From positions 186,001 through 250,000 of the forward strand of contig NZ_JAAQRC020000001.1 of the NCBI RefSeq assembly GCF_019216885.1: DNA of 64,000 nt, written 5' to 3'. The notes under the pieces were generated by a model that saw only the letters and a program-made list of their open reading frames with translations, ran no database searches and had not been told where the DNA came from. This document shows, piece by piece, positions 8,586 through 17,141 of the stretch; position 1 is the first letter of the stretch, and each line of letters opens with the position of its first letter. Origin of the DNA: Methylobacterium sp. SyP6R (lineage in GTDB: Bacteria > Pseudomonadota > Alphaproteobacteria > Rhizobiales > Beijerinckiaceae). A program made the translations under genes and the position numbers.

Positions 8586-8711
8586 ACTATACTATCGCGG
8601 GCCATATAGTCGCTTAACTCAGGTTCCCGAACGCCGTTGCCGATACCATAATGCGTTCACCGCCCGCCGATGTCACATCATATTATGATTGCAAAAAAAC
8701 AGAGCAGATAA

Positions 8712-9596
8712 TCACGACGCCGCAACTTTTGAATTCGTCATCATGCTTTTATTCGACAAGATAGATTTATAATAATCTTCATCCAAAAATCGAAGAACTT
8801 TTTTCAATTCTGCCTTTTTGCTTGGAAGGATTATTTTCTCAACACCGTCAATGGCTTTTATATTAATGTTAATATGAAAATACTCAGCGGCGGCTTTTAT
8901 AGTAGCAGGGGTCATTGCCTCAAAAATTCCACTCTGCTGTATTAACGCGACCTTTCTCCTCACCCAGCTATCTGCATTAACGATGAACGTATCAATGTCG
9001 TCTACATGAAGTTTATCGATTTTAGCAAAATCTTGTATATCTGAATTTGTTGCCTCAATATAATACTGTGTTAGATCAAATATCTGTCGTACGTTATGAA
9101 AGCTAAAAAATCGAATTTCGCTGTTTTTCATTATTGCAGATAATCTATAATCTATAGTAACTCCGACACCATCGACCTTCTTATATACGTTAGAGGAATG
9201 AAATATTGATAACCCCTCTGGAGAAATTATCTTTCTGCGATTAAAATTTTGTATTAGAATAATCTGCTCGCCGCGATCATTTTTATATCCACTAAATAGA
9301 GCTTTTATATTTTCAAAATTTTCTGTTTTCGGGGCAATCTCTGGTATCGACAGTGGATTTTCTATCGCATAATGCAGATCGTCAATATCATCATATCCTC
9401 TAATTACGAGACATTCACCTTTTTCAGGTTTATATCTTCCATCAAAATCATGCTCGTCCTGCGCGTACGCAAGGAAGCTTTTTTCTTGCTCAAGCATAAA
9501 GTCTGTTAATGCATCTTGGACATCCTGAGATAAATTAAATCTCTGCACTCTCTTCGATGCGTCATCTGTTAAGGCGAACAAACTGAGTTTTATCAT
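8712..9596 (-). CDS. kwaB: KwaB-like DUF4868 protein of a Kiwa anti-phage system
   Basis: A 294-residue soluble protein with no signal peptide or membrane segment. Its central and C-terminal region (EIRFFSFHNVRQIFDLTQYYIEA, WVRRKVALIQQSG, VLRFLDEDYYKS, ending near NSK) follows the DUF4868 pattern of KwaB. In the described Kiwa system KwaB is the DNA-binding effector that works with membrane protein KwaA to stop phage replication; that role comes from the family, not this sequence. Its ATG overlaps the kwaA stop by four bases (ATGA) with GAGGTG upstream. Base composition is strikingly AT-rich with AT-rich codons, unlike every neighbour, a strong sign of horizontal acquisition. Confidence 0.8.
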   Translation of the reverse strand: MIKLSLFALTDDASKRVQRFNLSQDVQDALTDFMLEQEKSFLAYAQDEHDFDGRYKPEKGECLVIRGYDDIDDLHYAIENPLSIPEIAPKTENFENIKALFSGYKNDRGEQIILIQNFNRRKIISPEGLSIFHSSNVYKKVDGVGVTIDYRLSAIMKNSEIRFFSFHNVRQIFDLTQYYIEATNSDIQDFAKIDKLHVDDIDTFIVNADSWVRRKVALIQQSGIFEAMTPATIKAAAEYFHININIKAIDGVEKIILPSKKAELKKVLRFLDEDYYKSILSNKSMMTNSKVAAS

Positions 9597-10105
9597 GTCA
9601 CCTCTACCAACATTGAATTAGATATTTTTTTGACCTGTTTTATATTTTTTGGGTCAAGAAGCTCACGGCGAGCCAAGAGAGTGTACACGACGCCTGTAGC
9701 GGATTCAACCTTGTAGAACTTATAGCCGAGGATCCGCAACATCGGATGAGGCAATATCGAACTCACAAGCCACAACAGGGCTGCAAATACTAAAATTATT
9801 AATACTACCGTAGTAAATGTTATATTTGATGCAACACCAAGAAATGGTATGATATAAGTCCCAAAAACGCCAAGCATCAATGCGTCGTTTGCTTCTATCT
9901 TTTTAGCAGAAAAATTTATAGTTTCAGAATGCTTTTCCGCAGATCTGATAATAATTGCGCCAAGCGAAAAACCAGCAGCTCCAGATAAAATATAAAACGA
10001 ATCTTCAACAGCGAATCCTTGAGACCATATACGAGATAAGCCAATGCTCATCAGAGAGGGAGAAAAAGTCGAAAGAAAAAGAAGCGTCTTGAGCCAATTT
10101 CGCAT
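9593..10105 (-). CDS. kwaA: KwaA-like four-helix membrane protein of a Kiwa anti-phage system
   Basis: A 170-residue protein with four hydrophobic segments at about residues 7-25, 37-55, 75-95 and 96-117, then a charged cytoplasmic-looking tail. This matches KwaA, the small membrane sensor of Kiwa, and the gene sits directly upstream of and overlaps the DUF4868 gene. Identification rests mainly on topology and on that partnership, because KwaA sequences diverge widely. AAGGGG lies 7 bases before the ATG. Composition is AT-rich like kwaB, so the pair moved as a unit. The 140 bases upstream (10106-10245) contain no gene and must hold the promoter. Confidence 0.75.
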   Translation of the reverse strand: MRNWLKTLLFLSTFSPSLMSIGLSRIWSQGFAVEDSFYILSGAAGFSLGAIIIRSAEKHSETINFSAKKIEANDALMLGVFGTYIIPFLGVASNITFTTVVLIILVFAALLWLVSSILPHPMLRILGYKFYKVESATGVVYTLLARRELLDPKNIKQVKKISNSMLVEVT

Positions 10106-10245
10106 TACATACCCCTTGCACGCTCACCAAGCTACGGCGCTGACTACGTGCCAGAGTCGCCAAGGAACAAAATAGGAACATTTCTCCTGCATTGCAAGCG
10201 TTGCCGTGGTTAAGTGTTTCTGGCAAGTATCAAAAAAACGGCCGC

Positions 10246-10575
10246 TCAATCGTGGTGGAACACCTCTTCCATCATCGCCCACCACTCGCCCTCTTTCCGG
10301 CTCTCGAACGGGCGCTGGCACGGGATGGTCAGGGTCCACCATTCCTGGTTCTTCGCGTCGGCCGCCATCCTGGCCATGTCGGCTGCGAAGTCGGTGCCGT
10401 GGTATTCCCAGGTGCCGAACAGCAGGTTCTCCGGCTCGCGCAGGAAGATCGTGTAGTTGCGGATGTTGCAGCGGCTGATCAGGTCCAGCACCTCCGGCCA
10501 CACCGCCTCGTGCAGGCGCTTGTAGGTCGCGATCTGGTCCGGGTTCACGCCGATGACCATGCCCATGCGTTGCAT
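10246..10575 (-). CDS. L-rhamnose mutarotase family protein
   Basis: A 109-residue protein of the RhaM/DUF718 family, which interconverts anomers of L-rhamnose or related deoxysugars. The sequence shows KRLHEAVWPEVL near residue 20, RNYTIFL near 39, and the paired Trp of NQEWWTLTIPCQ near 80, all family hallmarks. It is the last gene of a leftward cluster with a lactonase-like amidohydrolase and an aldo/keto reductase, so it likely prepares the sugar for oxidation. L-fucose is as likely a substrate as L-rhamnose given the neighbours. Confidence 0.85.
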   Translation of the reverse strand: MQRMGMVIGVNPDQIATYKRLHEAVWPEVLDLISRCNIRNYTIFLREPENLLFGTWEYHGTDFAADMARMAADAKNQEWWTLTIPCQRPFESRKEGEWWAMMEEVFHHD

Positions 10576-10587
10576 CTCAGCCGCTCC

Positions 10588-11409
10588 TCATGCGTGATCG
10601 AGTCGATAGACCGACACAGCGTTGCCGCCGAACACCGCGTCGTGATGGGCGGGCGGCACCAGGGCCCGGCAGTGCCGGAGCCAGCCCTCGTAAGAGCCTG
10701 CGAGGTCGAGCACCGGCCAGTCGCTGCCCCAGAGAACCCGGGCGGGCCCGAACAGGTCCAGAATTGCCTCGGCATAGGGGCGCACGGCCTCCGCCCCGCC
10801 CTCCCCCGCCTCGGTCAGGAGGCCGGAGAGCTTGCACCAGACGTTCGGCCGGGCGGCGAGCGCGGCCATCGCCTCGCGCCACCCGGGCGTGCCGCCCGCC
10901 GCGATCTCCGGCTTCGCGCCGTGATCGACGACGATGCGTAAGTTCGGGTGGCGTATGGCGAAGGTCAGCAGGGCGTCGAGCTGGCGCGGCCGCACCAGGG
11001 CGTCGAAGGCGAGGCCGTGCGCCACCATCGCGTCGGCGGCCGGCGCGAGGACAGGGTCGGCGATCCAGGCATCGTCCGGATGGTCCTGGAGCATCGGGCG
11101 CAAACCCTTCAGGTGCGGGTCGCGGGCGAGCCGGGCGATGGTGGCCGGCGCGTCCGGCGCCTTCAGGTCGGTCCAGCCGACGACGCCGCGGATGACGGGC
11201 GCGCGGGCGGCGAGCGCCAGCATCGCGTCCGTCTCGGCCTCGTCCTCGAGGGTCTGGACCAGCACGGTGCCGTCGATGCCGCCCGCAGTGAGCAGCGGCG
11301 CCAGGTCGTCGAGGGTGAAGTCGCGGTGGATCGCCGCGAGGTCCGGCGGCGGCCAGTAGCCGGCCCGGTCGGCGATGCGCCAGAGATGGTGATGGGCGTC
11401 GATCGGCAT
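10588..11409 (-). CDS. Amidohydrolase-family sugar lactonase (L-fuconolactonase-like)
   Basis: A 273-residue TIM-barrel hydrolase of the amidohydrolase_2 family. The metal motif DAHHHLW is at residue 4, a conserved RIVVDHGAKPEI segment lies mid-protein, and WGSDWPV near residue 235 carries the catalytic Asp. This subfamily includes L-fucono-1,5-lactonase and L-rhamnono-lactonase. Next to an aldo/keto reductase that would make the lactone and a mutarotase that feeds it, a sugar-lactonase role fits well. No dehydratase or aldolase for the later steps is in the window. Confidence 0.82.
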   Translation of the reverse strand: MPIDAHHHLWRIADRAGYWPPPDLAAIHRDFTLDDLAPLLTAGGIDGTVLVQTLEDEAETDAMLALAARAPVIRGVVGWTDLKAPDAPATIARLARDPHLKGLRPMLQDHPDDAWIADPVLAPAADAMVAHGLAFDALVRPRQLDALLTFAIRHPNLRIVVDHGAKPEIAAGGTPGWREAMAALAARPNVWCKLSGLLTEAGEGGAEAVRPYAEAILDLFGPARVLWGSDWPVLDLAGSYEGWLRHCRALVPPAHHDAVFGGNAVSVYRLDHA

Positions 11410-11416
11410 GGGAGAC

Positions 11417-12415
11417 TCAGATCGGGGCGGCGTCGTGGATCAGGCCGCGGGCCTTCAGCCGGGCCCAGAACCCTTCGGGGATCGGGTCCGCGAACCAGGC
11501 GGCGTTGGCCTCGACCTGCGCGGCGTTGCGGGCTCCGGTCACGACGGTGACGGCGGCCGGGTGCAGCAGCGGGAATTGCAGCGCCGCCGCCTCCAGCCGC
11601 ACGCCCTCCTCGGCGCAGGCCGCCCGCAGGGCTTCCGTCCGGGCCACGAGGGCGGGCGGCGCCTCGGCGTAGTTGTAGGTGGTCTGCCCGGCGAGCAGCC
11701 CGGAATTGAACGCGCCGGCCACCGCGATCCCGATGCCGCGGCGGGCGCATTCGTCCATCAGCCCCAGGCTGTCCTGCTCCAGCAGCGTGTAGCGGCCGGC
11801 CAGCATGCAGAGGTCGAGATCGGCCACCCGGATGGCCTCGGCGACGATCTCCCACTCGTTGACGCCGAGCCCGATCGCCCGCACGGCGCCCTCCTCGCGC
11901 AGCCGCGTCAGGGCCCGGAATCCGCCGCCCGCGGTCAGCTGCTCCCAGGTCTCGGCGTGGCGCTCGCCATGGGTGACGCGGCCGATATCGTGGACGTAGA
12001 GGATGTCGGGGTCGAGGATGCCGAGGCGTTGTTGACTCGCCTCGAAGGAGCGCAGCACGCCGTCATGGCTGTAGTCGAAGGTCGGGCGGAAGGGCAGCGG
12101 CTCGGCATAGCCCTCCTCCATCGGGCCGACGCTCGGGTCGGGCACCATCACGCGGCCGACCTTGGTGCTGACGACGTAGGCGTCCCGCGGCTCCTCGGTG
12201 AGGAGCGTGCCGAGGCGGCGCTCCGCGCGGGTGAAGCCGTAGAACGGCGCGGTGTCGTAGGTGCGTACGCCCCGGTCCCAGGCCGCCCGGAACGCGCCGG
12301 CGGCCTCGTCGAGGCGCGTCGCCTGGAACAGGCCGCCCATCTGCGCGCCGCCGAGCCCGAGGGCGGTGAGGGTCAGGCCGGTGCGGGCGTGGCGGCGGGG
12401 GGTGGCGGGGTGCAT
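11417..12415 (-). CDS. Aldo/keto reductase, L-fucose (D-threo-aldose) 1-dehydrogenase-like
   Basis: A 332-residue aldo/keto reductase with the full catalytic tetrad: Asp and Tyr in YDTAPFYGFTRAERRLG, Lys in YVVSTKVGR and His in LYVHDIGRV. The last motif and the GVNEWEI segment resemble fucose dehydrogenase/pyridoxal dehydrogenase-type AKRs, which oxidise the sugar C1 to a lactone. The start at 12415 is preferred because CGAGG precedes it; a start 30 bases upstream lacks a ribosome site. It lies just upstream of the lactonase gene with an 7-bp gap, so sugar to lactone to acid is the likely order. Confidence 0.85.
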   Translation of the reverse strand: MHPATPRRHARTGLTLTALGLGGAQMGGLFQATRLDEAAGAFRAAWDRGVRTYDTAPFYGFTRAERRLGTLLTEEPRDAYVVSTKVGRVMVPDPSVGPMEEGYAEPLPFRPTFDYSHDGVLRSFEASQQRLGILDPDILYVHDIGRVTHGERHAETWEQLTAGGGFRALTRLREEGAVRAIGLGVNEWEIVAEAIRVADLDLCMLAGRYTLLEQDSLGLMDECARRGIGIAVAGAFNSGLLAGQTTYNYAEAPPALVARTEALRAACAEEGVRLEAAALQFPLLHPAAVTVVTGARNAAQVEANAAWFADPIPEGFWARLKARGLIHDAAPI

Positions 12416-12469
12416 GGGGGCCTCGGAAAGGAAGGGCGCCGACATTTCAAAATCAGGAGCGGGTTTCCC

Positions 12470-12608
12470 CTCTCCCCGCGGGCGGGGAGAGGGTGAGGGG
12501 GTCTCGACGAGTGAGACTCCTACGGAAGCACCCCCTCACCCTCGCCATTTGGGCTTGCCGCGCCCTCTGAACGAGGGCTCGGCCCTCTCCCCGCCTGCGG
12601 GGAGAGGA
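12470..12608. repeat. Imperfect C/G-rich palindromic repeat
   Basis: Arms CCCCTCTCCCCGCGGGCGGGGAGAGG and a matching region near 12583-12608 fold back on each other, with the inner pair GTGAGGGGGT and ACCCCCTCAC. It is similar in style to family R3 but not the same sequence. It sits between the aldo/keto reductase gene and the sugar-binding protein gene and may mark the end of the uptake operon transcript. Confidence 0.7.
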
Positions 12609-12675
12609 GATACCCGCGCCTTTTATCCTGCCAAATCATCACACGACAGGGATGATTTTGTGATTTTAATATATA

Positions 12676-13611
12676 TCAATACAGCACGTTCTTCGCTTCC
12701 TCCGTCCCGATATTCTCCTTCGTCACCAGCACCACGCCGGTGTCGATGAATTTTTCCACCTTCTGCTTGGCGAGCACCTTGGCGACGGTGGCCACCCCCA
12801 ATTCCCCCATCCGGAACGAGCCCTGGACGACGATCGCCGCCAGCGTGCCGTCCTTGACGAAGTCCTGGAGGTCCTGGTTGCCGTCGAAGCCGACGGCCGC
12901 GACCTTGTCGGCCCGGCCGGCCTGCTTGAGGGCCCGGCCCATGCCGATGGCGGTGGGCTCGTTGGCGCCGAAGAGGCCCTTGAGGTCGGGATGGGCGGCG
13001 AGCACGTCGGCGGTCTGGTTCAGCGCCGTCGCCATCTGGGATTGCGAGTAGTACGGCCCGATAATCTGCAGCTTCGAATGCGCCTTCACGTAATCGGTGA
13101 AGCCGCCGACGCGGCCGACCTCCGAGCCGGTGCCGGCGACGTAGGACATCACCGCGATTCTGCCCTCGGGACCGGTCCGCTCGATGAGTGCCCGGGCGGC
13201 GAGTTCCCCGGCCTTGCGGTTGTCGGTGGCGAGGAACGACTGGTAATAGGCCTCCGCCCCCTTCGCGAGGCCGGAATCGAGGATCACCACCGGGATCCGC
13301 GCCTCCCAGGCCTTCTTGACCGCCGGCACCAGGGCGTCGGGATCGGAGGGCGCCAGCACGATGCCGGCGACGCGGCGGTTGACCGCGTTCTCCACCATGT
13401 TGACCTGGTCGGCGATGGCCGATTCGGCGGCCGGGCCCTGGAAGGTCAGGGTGTGGCCCTGCACGCCCTTCATGGCGGTCTCGGCGCCCTTCTGGACGTT
13501 CTGCCAGAAGGTCGAGTTCACCGTCTTGACGATCACGGCGATCTCGCCGGCCCGCGCCGGGACGGCGGCAAGCAGGCTGGAGACGAGCAGGGCGGCGGCG
13601 AATGCTTTCAT
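12676..13611 (-). CDS. Ribose-type sugar ABC transporter substrate-binding protein
   Basis: A 311-residue periplasmic binding protein (Peripla_BP_4, RbsB-like). A clean signal peptide ends VPARAGE, then come IAVIVKTVNSTFWQNV and the hinge motifs IVLAPSDPDAL and AAVGFDGNQDLQDFV. GGAGGGGA precedes the ATG. It is followed upstream by its permease and dual ATPase genes, completing a CUT2-type sugar importer. The nearby mutarotase, AKR and lactonase suggest a deoxysugar such as L-fucose or L-rhamnose. Confidence 0.92.
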   Translation of the reverse strand: MKAFAAALLVSSLLAAVPARAGEIAVIVKTVNSTFWQNVQKGAETAMKGVQGHTLTFQGPAAESAIADQVNMVENAVNRRVAGIVLAPSDPDALVPAVKKAWEARIPVVILDSGLAKGAEAYYQSFLATDNRKAGELAARALIERTGPEGRIAVMSYVAGTGSEVGRVGGFTDYVKAHSKLQIIGPYYSQSQMATALNQTADVLAAHPDLKGLFGANEPTAIGMGRALKQAGRADKVAAVGFDGNQDLQDFVKDGTLAAIVVQGSFRMGELGVATVAKVLAKQKVEKFIDTGVVLVTKENIGTEEAKNVLY

Positions 13612-13656
13612 GGGGTCCCCTCCAAGGTCGGCGCCGGGTTCTCCCGGTCGCGATTG

Positions 13657-14688
13657 TCAGCGGCGGTTGCGGAGCTGGTCGATCCAGACGGTGAGCAGGA
13701 TGACGAGGCCGATGATGATCTGCTGGGTGAAGGCCGAGACCCCGTTCATGTTGAGGCCGTTGCGCAGGATGCCGATCACGAAGGCGCCGATCACCGTGCC
13801 GGAGATCGTGCCGACCCCGCCGGCGAGCGAGGTGCCGCCGATGACCGCGCTGGCGATGGCGTCGAGTTCGTACATCACGCCCTCGTTCGGCTGGGCGGTG
13901 ACGAGGCGGGACATCAGCACGCAGCCGGTGAGCCCGGCGAGCAGCCCCGAGAGCACGTAGGTCAGGGTGACGACCCGGTCGACGGCGACGCCCGACAGCC
14001 GCGCCGCCTCGGCATTCGAGCCGACCGCGTAGACATGGCGGCCGAGGACCGAGCGCCGCAGCAGAAACGCCACCACGAGGGCGAGGCCGGCCATCAGCAG
14101 CACCGGATAGGGGATGCCCGGAAACACCACGTCGGGGAATCCGTCGTCGCCGACCCGCACGATGCGCAGGAGCGCGCCGTTGCCGAGTTCGCCAAAACTC
14201 TCGCCGAGGCCCGAGACCGCCCGCGCCCCGGTGATCTGGAGCGCGAGGCCGCGGGCGATCAGCATCATGCCCAGCGTCGCGATGAAGGGCGGCAGCTTGA
14301 GCCGCGTGACCACGAGCCCGTTGACGAGGCCGCAGACCCCGCCGACGCTGATCCCGACCAGCATGGCGAGCGGCACCGGGAGACCCACCTCCTTGACGCA
14401 GAGCGCCGCGACGACGCCGGACAGCGCCAGGACCGAGCCGACCGACAGGTCGATGCCGCCCGCGATGATGACGACGGTGGCGCCGAGCCCCAGGAGTGCG
14501 ATCGAGGTGACCTGGAGGCCGATGCTCATCCCGTTGCCGAGCGACAGGAAGGCGTTGCTGGTGAGCGAGAACGCCGCCACCAGGGCGACGAGGCTCCCGA
14601 GTGCCGCGAATTTCTGGATCAGGTCCTTCTGCCGGTCGGACAGGCGCCCGCGGGCAGGCGCGACGGGAGGATTCAGGCTCGCCGACAT
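13657..14688 (-). CDS. Ribose-type sugar ABC transporter permease
   Basis: A 343-residue multi-spanning inner membrane protein of the RbsC/BPD_transp_2 family. The N-terminus is cytoplasmic and rich in Arg and Lys. Typical segments are IIAGGIDLSVGSVLALSG, LVVTRLKLPPFIATLGMMLIARG and GTISGTVIGAFVIGILRNGLN. It is encoded between the binding protein and the ATPase genes with spacings of 45 and 3 bases, so one operon. As the only permease it would work as a homodimer. Confidence 0.93.
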   Translation of the reverse strand: MSASLNPPVAPARGRLSDRQKDLIQKFAALGSLVALVAAFSLTSNAFLSLGNGMSIGLQVTSIALLGLGATVVIIAGGIDLSVGSVLALSGVVAALCVKEVGLPVPLAMLVGISVGGVCGLVNGLVVTRLKLPPFIATLGMMLIARGLALQITGARAVSGLGESFGELGNGALLRIVRVGDDGFPDVVFPGIPYPVLLMAGLALVVAFLLRRSVLGRHVYAVGSNAEAARLSGVAVDRVVTLTYVLSGLLAGLTGCVLMSRLVTAQPNEGVMYELDAIASAVIGGTSLAGGVGTISGTVIGAFVIGILRNGLNMNGVSAFTQQIIIGLVILLTVWIDQLRNRR

Positions 14689-14691
14689 GGT

Positions 14692-16260
14692 TTAAGGCTC
14701 CGTCCCGCCGAGGCCCGAGGCGTAATGCATGATCTCCTCCTGGTCGGTGCGGGCGGTGTCGAGGATGCGCACGAGGCGGCCGCGGTGGAACACCGCGACG
14801 CGGTCGGTCAGCCCCAAGATCTCGGGCAGCTCGGAACTGATCAGCACCACGCCGATGCCGCGGGCGGCGAGCCCATCCATGATCGTGTAGATCGCGAGCT
14901 TCGCGCCGACATCGATGCCGCGGGTCGGCTCGTCGAACAGCATCACCCTGGCGTCGCGAAACAGCCACTTGCCGATGATGATCTTCTGCTGGTTGCCGCC
15001 CGACAGGAGCCGCACCGGCTGGTGCAGGGACGGCGTCTTGATGCCGAGCCGGTCGATATACTCCCGCGCGGCCGCCGCGTGGCGATCCGCATCGATCAGC
15101 CCGAGCCGGTTCGCCACCGCGCCGAGGTTGGCGAGCGTCAGGTTGGCGTCGACCGGCATCTTGACCGCCAGGCCTTGCGCCTTGCGGTCCTCCGACAGGT
15201 AGGCGATGCCGGCCGCGATCGCGTCGCGGGGATTGCGGATCGCGAGCGGCCGGCCCTCCAGGGCGATCGTGCCGGCATCGAGCGGATCGGACCCGAACAG
15301 GGCGCGGGCGACCTCGGTCCGGCCGGCGCCCATCAACCCGGCAAAGCCGAGGATCTCTCCGCGGCGCAGGGTGAAGCTCACGTCCCGGAAGAATCCGGCC
15401 CGGGTGAGCCCGGCGGCCTCCAGGATCACGTGAGCGGTCGGGACGGAGGTCCGCTCCGGGAATTTCTCGTCGAGGGCGCGGCCGACCATCCGGGCGACGA
15501 TCTGATCGATGGTGGTGGCGGCGAGGTCGTCGGTCGAGACGTGGCGCCCGTCGCGCAGGACCGTCACCCGGTCGACGATCTCGCGCATCTCGTCGAGGCG
15601 GTGCGAGATGTAGACGATGCCGACGCCCGCCGCCCTCAGGTCGCGGATGACGGCAAACAGCCGGCGCGCCTCCTGCTCGGTCAGGGACGACGTCGGCTCG
15701 TCCATGATGAGCAATTCGGCGTCGAGCGACAGGGCCTTGGCGATCTCGACGAGCTGGCACTGCGCCACCGAGAGGTCGCGCACCAGCGCGTCGGGATCGA
15801 TGGCAGCCGCAAGGCGGTCGAGGCAGGCCCGGGCGCCGGCCCGCAGGGCGCGCCGGTCGACCAGGAACCCGCGCGTCGGCTCGCGGCCGAGGAAGATGTT
15901 TTCGGCCACCGTGAGGTGGGCCACCAGGTTCAGTTCCTGATGAATCATCGCGATGCCGGCGGCCTCGGCCTCCAGCGGCGAGGAGAAACGGCGCTCGACG
16001 CCCTTGTAGAGGAGGCGGCCGGCGCTCGGGGCGTGGACGCCGCTGATGATCTTCATCAGCGTCGACTTGCCGGCGCCGTTCTCGCCGCAGACGGCATGGA
16101 CCTCGCCGCGGCGCAGGTCGAAATCGACGCCCGACAGCGCCCGCACGCCCGGGAATTCCTTGACGATGCCGGACAGCGACAGGAGCAAGCGCTCCGGCGC
16201 CCGGCCGGGCACGGTCGCGAAGCCGTCCGACGCGGCCGCGTCATCTGCGCCGTCGAGCAC
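14692..16260 (-). CDS. Ribose-type sugar ABC transporter ATP-binding protein (two ABC domains)
   Basis: A 522-residue RbsA/MglA-like protein with two nucleotide-binding domains. The first has Walker A GENGAGKST (about residue 60) and Walker B LLIMDEPTS. The second has the degenerate first loop GLMGAGRTEV, then LSGGNQQKIIIGKWL and MLFDEPTRGID. This is the normal arrangement for CUT2 transporters. The start codon is GTG at 16260 with GGGGAGGG just upstream. It is the first gene of the leftward uptake operon, divergent from the GntR regulator gene. Confidence 0.93.
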   Translation of the reverse strand: MLDGADDAAASDGFATVPGRAPERLLLSLSGIVKEFPGVRALSGVDFDLRRGEVHAVCGENGAGKSTLMKIISGVHAPSAGRLLYKGVERRFSSPLEAEAAGIAMIHQELNLVAHLTVAENIFLGREPTRGFLVDRRALRAGARACLDRLAAAIDPDALVRDLSVAQCQLVEIAKALSLDAELLIMDEPTSSLTEQEARRLFAVIRDLRAAGVGIVYISHRLDEMREIVDRVTVLRDGRHVSTDDLAATTIDQIVARMVGRALDEKFPERTSVPTAHVILEAAGLTRAGFFRDVSFTLRRGEILGFAGLMGAGRTEVARALFGSDPLDAGTIALEGRPLAIRNPRDAIAAGIAYLSEDRKAQGLAVKMPVDANLTLANLGAVANRLGLIDADRHAAAAREYIDRLGIKTPSLHQPVRLLSGGNQQKIIIGKWLFRDARVMLFDEPTRGIDVGAKLAIYTIMDGLAARGIGVVLISSELPEILGLTDRVAVFHRGRLVRILDTARTDQEEIMHYASGLGGTEP

Positions 16261-16324
16261 GGCAGCAGCCCTCCCCAGGGCGATTCGTTTCGTTCTGCCT
16301 GCAATCGTTATCAGGTTCGGAAAA

Positions 16325-16412
16325 TTGGTAAAGCCACTTTCATGACGCTGCGACAGCGTCTTGCTACGGTCTACGCCAGCAAGCAGAATGGCCGGGCATA
16401 TTGGTCAGGCCA
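16325..16412. promoter_or_regulatory. Putative FadR/GntR operator pair TTGGTMARGCCA
   Basis: Two near-identical 12-mers lie in the divergent intergenic region: TTGGTAAAGCCA at 16325-16336 and TTGGTCAGGCCA at 16401-16412. Both contain a TGGT-N3-GCCA dyad, close to the known FadR-subfamily consensus TNGTNNNACNA. The second lies 15 bases before the regulator start codon, as expected for autoregulation, and the first could control the transporter operon. Confidence 0.55.
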
Positions 16413-16427
16413 GTTCGGAGGCAGGCG

Positions 16428-17141
16428 ATGAGCGCGGGCAGCCCTGTCGAAGGCCGGCTCTACCAGCAGGTGGCCGACCGGATCCGGGCGCTGATCGAGG
16501 CCGGCAGCCTCCGGGCCGGCGACCGCCTGCCGGCCGAGCGCGAATTGGCCCAGCAGCTCGGCGTCTCGCGCCCCTCGCTGCGCGAGGCGCTGATCGCGCT
16601 GGAGATCGACGGCACGGTCGAGATCCGGATGGGGTCGGGCATCTACGTGCAGGCGGCCAAGGACGCGGGCAAGGACGCGGGCAAGGGCGCGGGCCGCACG
16701 GCGCCGGCCGGCGACAGTCCGGAGGAACTGATGCAGGCCCGGGCCGCGCTCGAAGGTGCGGTCGCGGCCCTCGCCGCCGCCCGGATCACGCCGGAGGCCC
16801 TGCACTCCTTACGCCGGACGCTCGACCGGATGGGCGCCGACATCGCGGAAGGCCGCGCGCCGCTCGACAGCGACCGGCTGTTTCACCTGACCCTCGCCGA
16901 GGCGACCGGCAACAGCGTGCTGGCCCGCCTCGTCGCGGGCCTGTTCGACACCCGCCACAGCCCGATCGCCGCCCGGCTGCGCAGCCGCTTCGATTCTCCC
17001 GCCACCTGGGCCCTGGCGCTGGCCGAGCACGAGGCGGTGCTGGCGGCCCTCGAGGCCCGCGATCCGCTCCGGGCGCAGGCGGCGATGCATGCGCATCTGG
17101 AGCAATCGACCCGGCGCTGGCTGGAGGGGGAGCCGCGGTGA
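16428..17141 (+). CDS. FadR-subfamily GntR transcriptional regulator
   Basis: A 237-residue regulator. The GntR winged HTH is at about residues 8-75 (LYQQVADRIRALIEAG, LPAERELAQQLGVSRPSLREAL), followed by an all-helical FCD effector domain with FHLTLAEATGNSVL. Between them is an unusual linker of about 13 residues repeating K-D/G-AG (KDAGKDAGKGAG), encoded by direct repeats of GGCAAGGACGCG. The start at 16428 was chosen because GGAGGC precedes it. It is divergent from the sugar uptake operon and likely senses the sugar or its acid. Confidence 0.9.
   Translation: MSAGSPVEGRLYQQVADRIRALIEAGSLRAGDRLPAERELAQQLGVSRPSLREALIALEIDGTVEIRMGSGIYVQAAKDAGKDAGKGAGRTAPAGDSPEELMQARAALEGAVAALAAARITPEALHSLRRTLDRMGADIAEGRAPLDSDRLFHLTLAEATGNSVLARLVAGLFDTRHSPIAARLRSRFDSPATWALALAEHEAVLAALEARDPLRAQAAMHAHLEQSTRRWLEGEPR

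Noticed and set aside
8712..10105. Prophage remnant
   Set aside because: Although AT-rich and foreign, the pair has no phage structural, integrase or lysis gene, and matches a known defence pair better.
12623..16431. Open frames over 1000 codons on both strands across the sugar ABC operon
   Set aside because: They are alternative-frame readings of three clearly recognised transporter genes and have low-complexity composition.
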